Assembly: GCF_014648895.1 (NCBI RefSeq)
Contig: NZ_BMRZ01000006.1
Span: 270,244-334,243, forward strand
Direction of reading: 5' to 3'
DNA from: Streptomyces tanashiensis
Lineage (GTDB): Bacteria > Actinomycetota > Actinomycetes > Streptomycetales > Streptomycetaceae
DNA length: 64,000 nucleotides
Made by a program: the position numbers and the translations under genes. The notes below the pieces were generated by a model. It was not told the origin of the DNA and made no database searches. It worked only from the letters and a program-made list of their open reading frames with translations. This document shows positions 61,422 to 64,000 of the stretch, piece by piece; position 1 is the stretch's first letter, and the number at the start of each line of letters is the position of its first letter.

Positions 61422-61434
61422 GTGAAGGAGGACC

Positions 61435-62160
61435 ATGGCCGCCAAGGCGAACCCCGTCCCGTCCGTATGGGCCCGCGAGCAGTCCGCCCCCGACCAGCCC
61501 GCGCTCAGCCGGGCCGCGATCGTCCGCGAGGCGGTCGTCATGCTCGACGCCGACGGCATCGAGGCGCTCAGCATGCGCAAGCTCGGCGCCCGCCTGAACG
61601 CCGGCGCGACCTCCCTCTACCGCCATGTCGCCACCAAGGACGAGCTGATGGAGCTCGCCGTGGACGAGGTCGCCGCCGAGATCACCGTCCCGCCCGCGGG
61701 CAGCCCCTGGCGGGCCGCCGCCGCCGAGGCCGCCGAGTCCTTCCGCGCGACGGCCCTGCGCCACCCCTGGCTCTCGTCGACCCTCGGCCAGGCGGGGCTC
61801 GCCTACCTCGGCCCCAACCTGATGTCGTACTCGGAGCGCCTCGCCGCCCTGTTCACGGCCGCCGGCTTCCCCGAGCCGAGCCGCGCCATCGACACCCTCC
61901 TGTCGTACGTCATCGGCATGAGCACCACGGAGGCCGCCTGGCTCACCACGGTCGCCCGCTCCGGGGAGACCGAGGCCGGGTTCATCGCCCGCCTCATGCC
62001 GGCGGCCCAGCAGGCGGCGTCCGGCCACGACCACCTCGCCGAGGCGTACGCCGACGCCGCCACCCGCGTGGCGGTCGACCCGGTCACCGTCCGGGACGCC
62101 AAGTTCGCCTACGGCCTGGAGGTGGTCCTGGACGGCCTGGAGATGCGGCTCCCGCGCTGA
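61435..62160 (+). CDS. TetR-family regulator (TetR_C type)
   Basis: The 241-residue repressor has the HTH DGIEALSMRKLGARLNAGATSLYRHVATKDELMELA at about residues 40-75, and a C-terminal domain of the TetR class (HPWLSSTLGQAGLAYLGPN). ATG follows GAAGGAGGACC. It is divergent from the DHA2 exporter and very likely represses it. Its last 52 bases overlap the 3' end of the convergent MFS gene. Confidence 0.92.
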   Translation: MAAKANPVPSVWAREQSAPDQPALSRAAIVREAVVMLDADGIEALSMRKLGARLNAGATSLYRHVATKDELMELAVDEVAAEITVPPAGSPWRAAAAEAAESFRATALRHPWLSSTLGQAGLAYLGPNLMSYSERLAALFTAAGFPEPSRAIDTLLSYVIGMSTTEAAWLTTVARSGETEAGFIARLMPAAQQAASGHDHLAEAYADAATRVAVDPVTVRDAKFAYGLEVVLDGLEMRLPR

Positions 62161-63497
62161 CCCGGCCCCGGCGGCCACCGCCGGTGCAGCGCGTCGATGT
62201 GGAACGCGTGCGCGTGGTGTCCCCCGGCCCCCGCCAGATGCGGGTGGCCGGCCGGGAGTTCGGGGTGGACGTGCTCCAGCTCGGCCGGGTCCTCGCGGGG
62301 CCAGAGCCGCACCGCGCCCACGGCGCCGAGGAGCGCGAGGGCGGCGAGCACGGCCGCCGAGACGGCGGGTCCCGCCCGGGCGGCGAGCACACCGGCGAGC
62401 GGGTACGCGAGCAGCCAGCAGGCGTGCGAGAGCGAGAACCGGGCCGCGAAGGCGGCCGGCAGGTCGCCACCGCCCGCCGAACGGCGCACCACCCGGCCGC
62501 CGGGGGTGAGGACGGCGGAACCGGCCGCGCCGACGACCAGCCAGACCGCGAGCAGCGCGGGCCACGACCAGGCACCGGGTGCGGCGGTGAGACCGAGGGC
62601 GAGGAGCGCGAGGGCCGCGGGCAGGACGAGGGCCGCCCGCACCATGACGGCGCGGTCGTCCGCCCGGCTCAGGACACGCGGCAGCAGCAGCGCCGCGGCC
62701 ATCGAGCCCGCCCCGTACGCCCCGAGCGCGAGCGGGACGTCGCCGGCGGGGCGGCCGAGGGTGTCGCGGACCAGGAGCACGGTGTCGACGAGGACCACGG
62801 CCCCGGCCGCGGCGACGGCGAGGTCGAGGGCGAGCAGCGCGCGCAGACGCGGGGTGGCGAGCAGCAGCCGGATCCCGAAGGCCGCCCTGGCGTACAGCCG
62901 CCGCCCGTCGGCGGCTCCGGGCGCGGGCGGCGCGGGCAGGGCGGTCGTCCGGACGAGCACGGCGGAGACGAGGAACCCGGCGGCGGTGCCGGCGAAGAGC
63001 CAGGAGTACGGGAGGACGGTGAGCAGCGCGGCGGCCAGCACGGGGCTGACCAGGCTCTCCAGGTCGTAGGCGAGCCGGGAGAGGGAGAGGGCCTCGGTGT
63101 AGTCGCGCTCCTCCGGCAGCACCTGGGGGATCGTCGCCTGGAACGCCGGGGTGAAGGCGGCGGAAGCGGCCTGGAGCAGAAGAATCAGGAGGTAGACCTG
63201 CCAGACCCGGGAGACGAACGGCAGGGCGAGCACGACGGTCGCCCGCGCCAGGTCCGCCGAGACGAGCAGCGCACGCCGGGGCACGCGGTCGGCGAGCGCG
63301 CCGGCGAGCGGGGCGATCGCCACGTACGCGGCCATCTTGAGGGCGAGGGCGGTGCCGAGCACCGCGGCGGCGTCCGCTCCGGCGAGGTCGTACGCGAGGA
63401 GGCTCAGGGCCACCGTCGCCAGGCCGGTGCCCGCGAGGGCGACGACCTGCGCGCCGAAGAGGCGCCGGTAGGTGCGGTTGCGCAGGACGGACAGCAT
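62109..63497 (-). CDS. MFS exporter with His-rich C-terminal tail
   Basis: The 462-residue protein has about 12 spans (RLFGAQVVALAGTGLATVALSLLAYDLAG at the start). A cytoplasmic tail at about residues 410-440 carries many His (HVHPELPAGHPHL, GGHHAHAFHIDALH), a typical metal-binding extension. With the ArsR-type gene just upstream on the same strand and a palindrome between them, metal efflux (Ni, Co or Zn) is likely. The final 15-20 residues are basic and overlap the convergent TetR gene, so the natural end might differ in relatives. Confidence 0.87.
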   Translation of the reverse strand: MLSVLRNRTYRRLFGAQVVALAGTGLATVALSLLAYDLAGADAAAVLGTALALKMAAYVAIAPLAGALADRVPRRALLVSADLARATVVLALPFVSRVWQVYLLILLLQAASAAFTPAFQATIPQVLPEERDYTEALSLSRLAYDLESLVSPVLAAALLTVLPYSWLFAGTAAGFLVSAVLVRTTALPAPPAPGAADGRRLYARAAFGIRLLLATPRLRALLALDLAVAAAGAVVLVDTVLLVRDTLGRPAGDVPLALGAYGAGSMAAALLLPRVLSRADDRAVMVRAALVLPAALALLALGLTAAPGAWSWPALLAVWLVVGAAGSAVLTPGGRVVRRSAGGGDLPAAFAARFSLSHACWLLAYPLAGVLAARAGPAVSAAVLAALALLGAVGAVRLWPREDPAELEHVHPELPAGHPHLAGAGGHHAHAFHIDALHRRWPPGPGQRGSRISRPSRTTSRP

Positions 63498-63549
63498 GGA
63501 GGCGCCCCCGGTCGGCCACGGCGGACGGCTGAGGTCTCCACCGTAGCCG

Positions 63550-63573
63550 ACATGTGCACGAGTGCGCACATGT
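63550..63573 (-). promoter_or_regulatory. ArsR-type operator before the His-rich MFS gene
   Basis: ACATGTGC and GCACATGT are perfect 8-base arms around 8 bases, and two inner pairs also fit. It lies between the ArsR stop and the MFS start, 53-76 bases before the latter. Confidence 0.75.
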
Positions 63574-63578
63574 TCACG

Positions 63579-63950
63579 TCAGTCGTGCCAGGGCTCCCCG
63601 GTCACCTGGTGGTCGGCCCGGCTGATCGCCTCGACGACCAGCCGCTTCAGATGCCCGTCCGGCATCGCGTACACGACCCGCCGGCCGTCCTTGCGGGTCG
63701 TGACGAGCCCGCCGAGGCGCAGCTTGGCGAGGTGCTGGCTGACGGCGGGACGCGCGGCCCCGCACGCCTCGGTCAGGGCGGTGACGTCGGCCTCGCCCCG
63801 GGTGAGCAGCCACACCAGATGGAGCCGGGTGGGGTCGGAGAGCAGGCCGAACACCTCGGCGGCCGCCGCGAGTTCGCGCGCTCCGGGGGTCCGCTCGTGC
63901 GGACGGGACGCGGCTGCGGGATCGGGCGCTGCGGGCTCGGGCGTGGACAT
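63579..63950 (-). CDS. ArsR/SmtB-family metal sensor
   Basis: The 123-residue repressor has the winged helix DPTRLHLVWLLTRGEADVTALTEACGAARPAVSQHLAKLRLGGLVTTRKDGRRVVYA. Its C-terminal helix has several His and Asp residues (GHLKRLVVEAISRADHQ, then EPWHD), fitting an alpha5-type metal site as in NmtR/KmtR. It is upstream of the MFS exporter on the same strand. The metal is not certain; Ni or Co are favoured by the His set. The start is ATG 63950. Confidence 0.88.
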   Translation of the reverse strand: MSTPEPAAPDPAAASRPHERTPGARELAAAAEVFGLLSDPTRLHLVWLLTRGEADVTALTEACGAARPAVSQHLAKLRLGGLVTTRKDGRRVVYAMPDGHLKRLVVEAISRADHQVTGEPWHD

Positions 63951-64000
63951 GCGCCCACCGTACCCAGGAAGCGGATGAGGGGCGCCGGGCGGCCGCCCCC

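Overview
The window is high-GC actinobacterial DNA and almost certainly a Streptomyces chromosome. Third-codon GC is very high, GTG starts and Shine-Dalgarno GGAGG-like sites are common, and the gene set is typical of the genus (LuxR/MalT ATPase regulators, ECF sigma factors, DUF5955, SUKH, TIGR04222, many TetR/ArsR-transporter pairs). I see no tRNA, rRNA, insertion sequence, prophage or CRISPR array. The left edge cuts a large regulator gene.

Region 1 (1-12 kb): a truncated LuxR/MalT-type regulator, a DUF5955 gene, a MocA-like nucleotidyltransferase, malate synthase (aceB), a secreted SGNH hydrolase and several poorly known proteins (a beta-family protein, a fibronectin-III lipoprotein, two hypotheticals).

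Region 2 (12-28 kb): the core of the window, a purine/ureide catabolic cluster. On the minus strand lie uraD, uraH, uricase, a purine permease, 8-oxoguanine deaminase, a second permease and a racemase-like gene. On the plus strand lie hyi, glxR and catalase. Glyoxylate carboligase (gcl) follows on the minus strand. Uricase, UraH and UraD convert urate to S-allantoin. After allantoin breakdown (allantoinase and allantoicase are not in this window), glyoxylate goes through Gcl, GlxR and Hyi to glycerate, or through AceB to malate. Two operator types tie the set together. A 15-bp palindrome TTCCNNNATNNGGAA occurs at aceB, hyi-glxR and gcl, in pairs 21 bp apart at the last two. A nearly identical 20-bp element overlaps the -35 box of both the uricase operon and the catalase gene, linking peroxide-producing uricase to peroxide removal.

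Region 3 (28-43 kb): a Zn-ribbon/Mrr-like hypothetical, a TIGR04222 membrane protein, a GNAT acetyltransferase, two acyl-CoA synthetases with a divergent GAF-LuxR regulator, a SUKH-3 protein overlapping an AlkZ-like DNA glycosylase gene, CorA, a histidine phosphatase, a TDT/SLAC1-type channel, a lipid kinase, NADP-glutamate dehydrogenase and a methyltransferase.

Region 4 (44-56 kb): an unusual ECF sigma factor fused through a membrane segment to an extracellular CAP domain, an APC-superfamily permease, a giant fusion of assimilatory nitrate reductase with a CysJ-type flavoprotein, a TetR regulator, a Ser/Thr kinase and a Tat-exported lipoprotein of the agmatine deiminase family.

Region 5 (56-64 kb): a frameshifted VOC gene beside eight copies of a 7-bp repeat, a Met/His-rich membrane protein next to a SigC-like ECF sigma factor (possible copper link), a degenerate serine hydrolase, a DHA2 drug exporter with a divergent TetR gene and a 36-bp operator palindrome, and an MFS exporter with a His-rich tail under an ArsR-type metal sensor.
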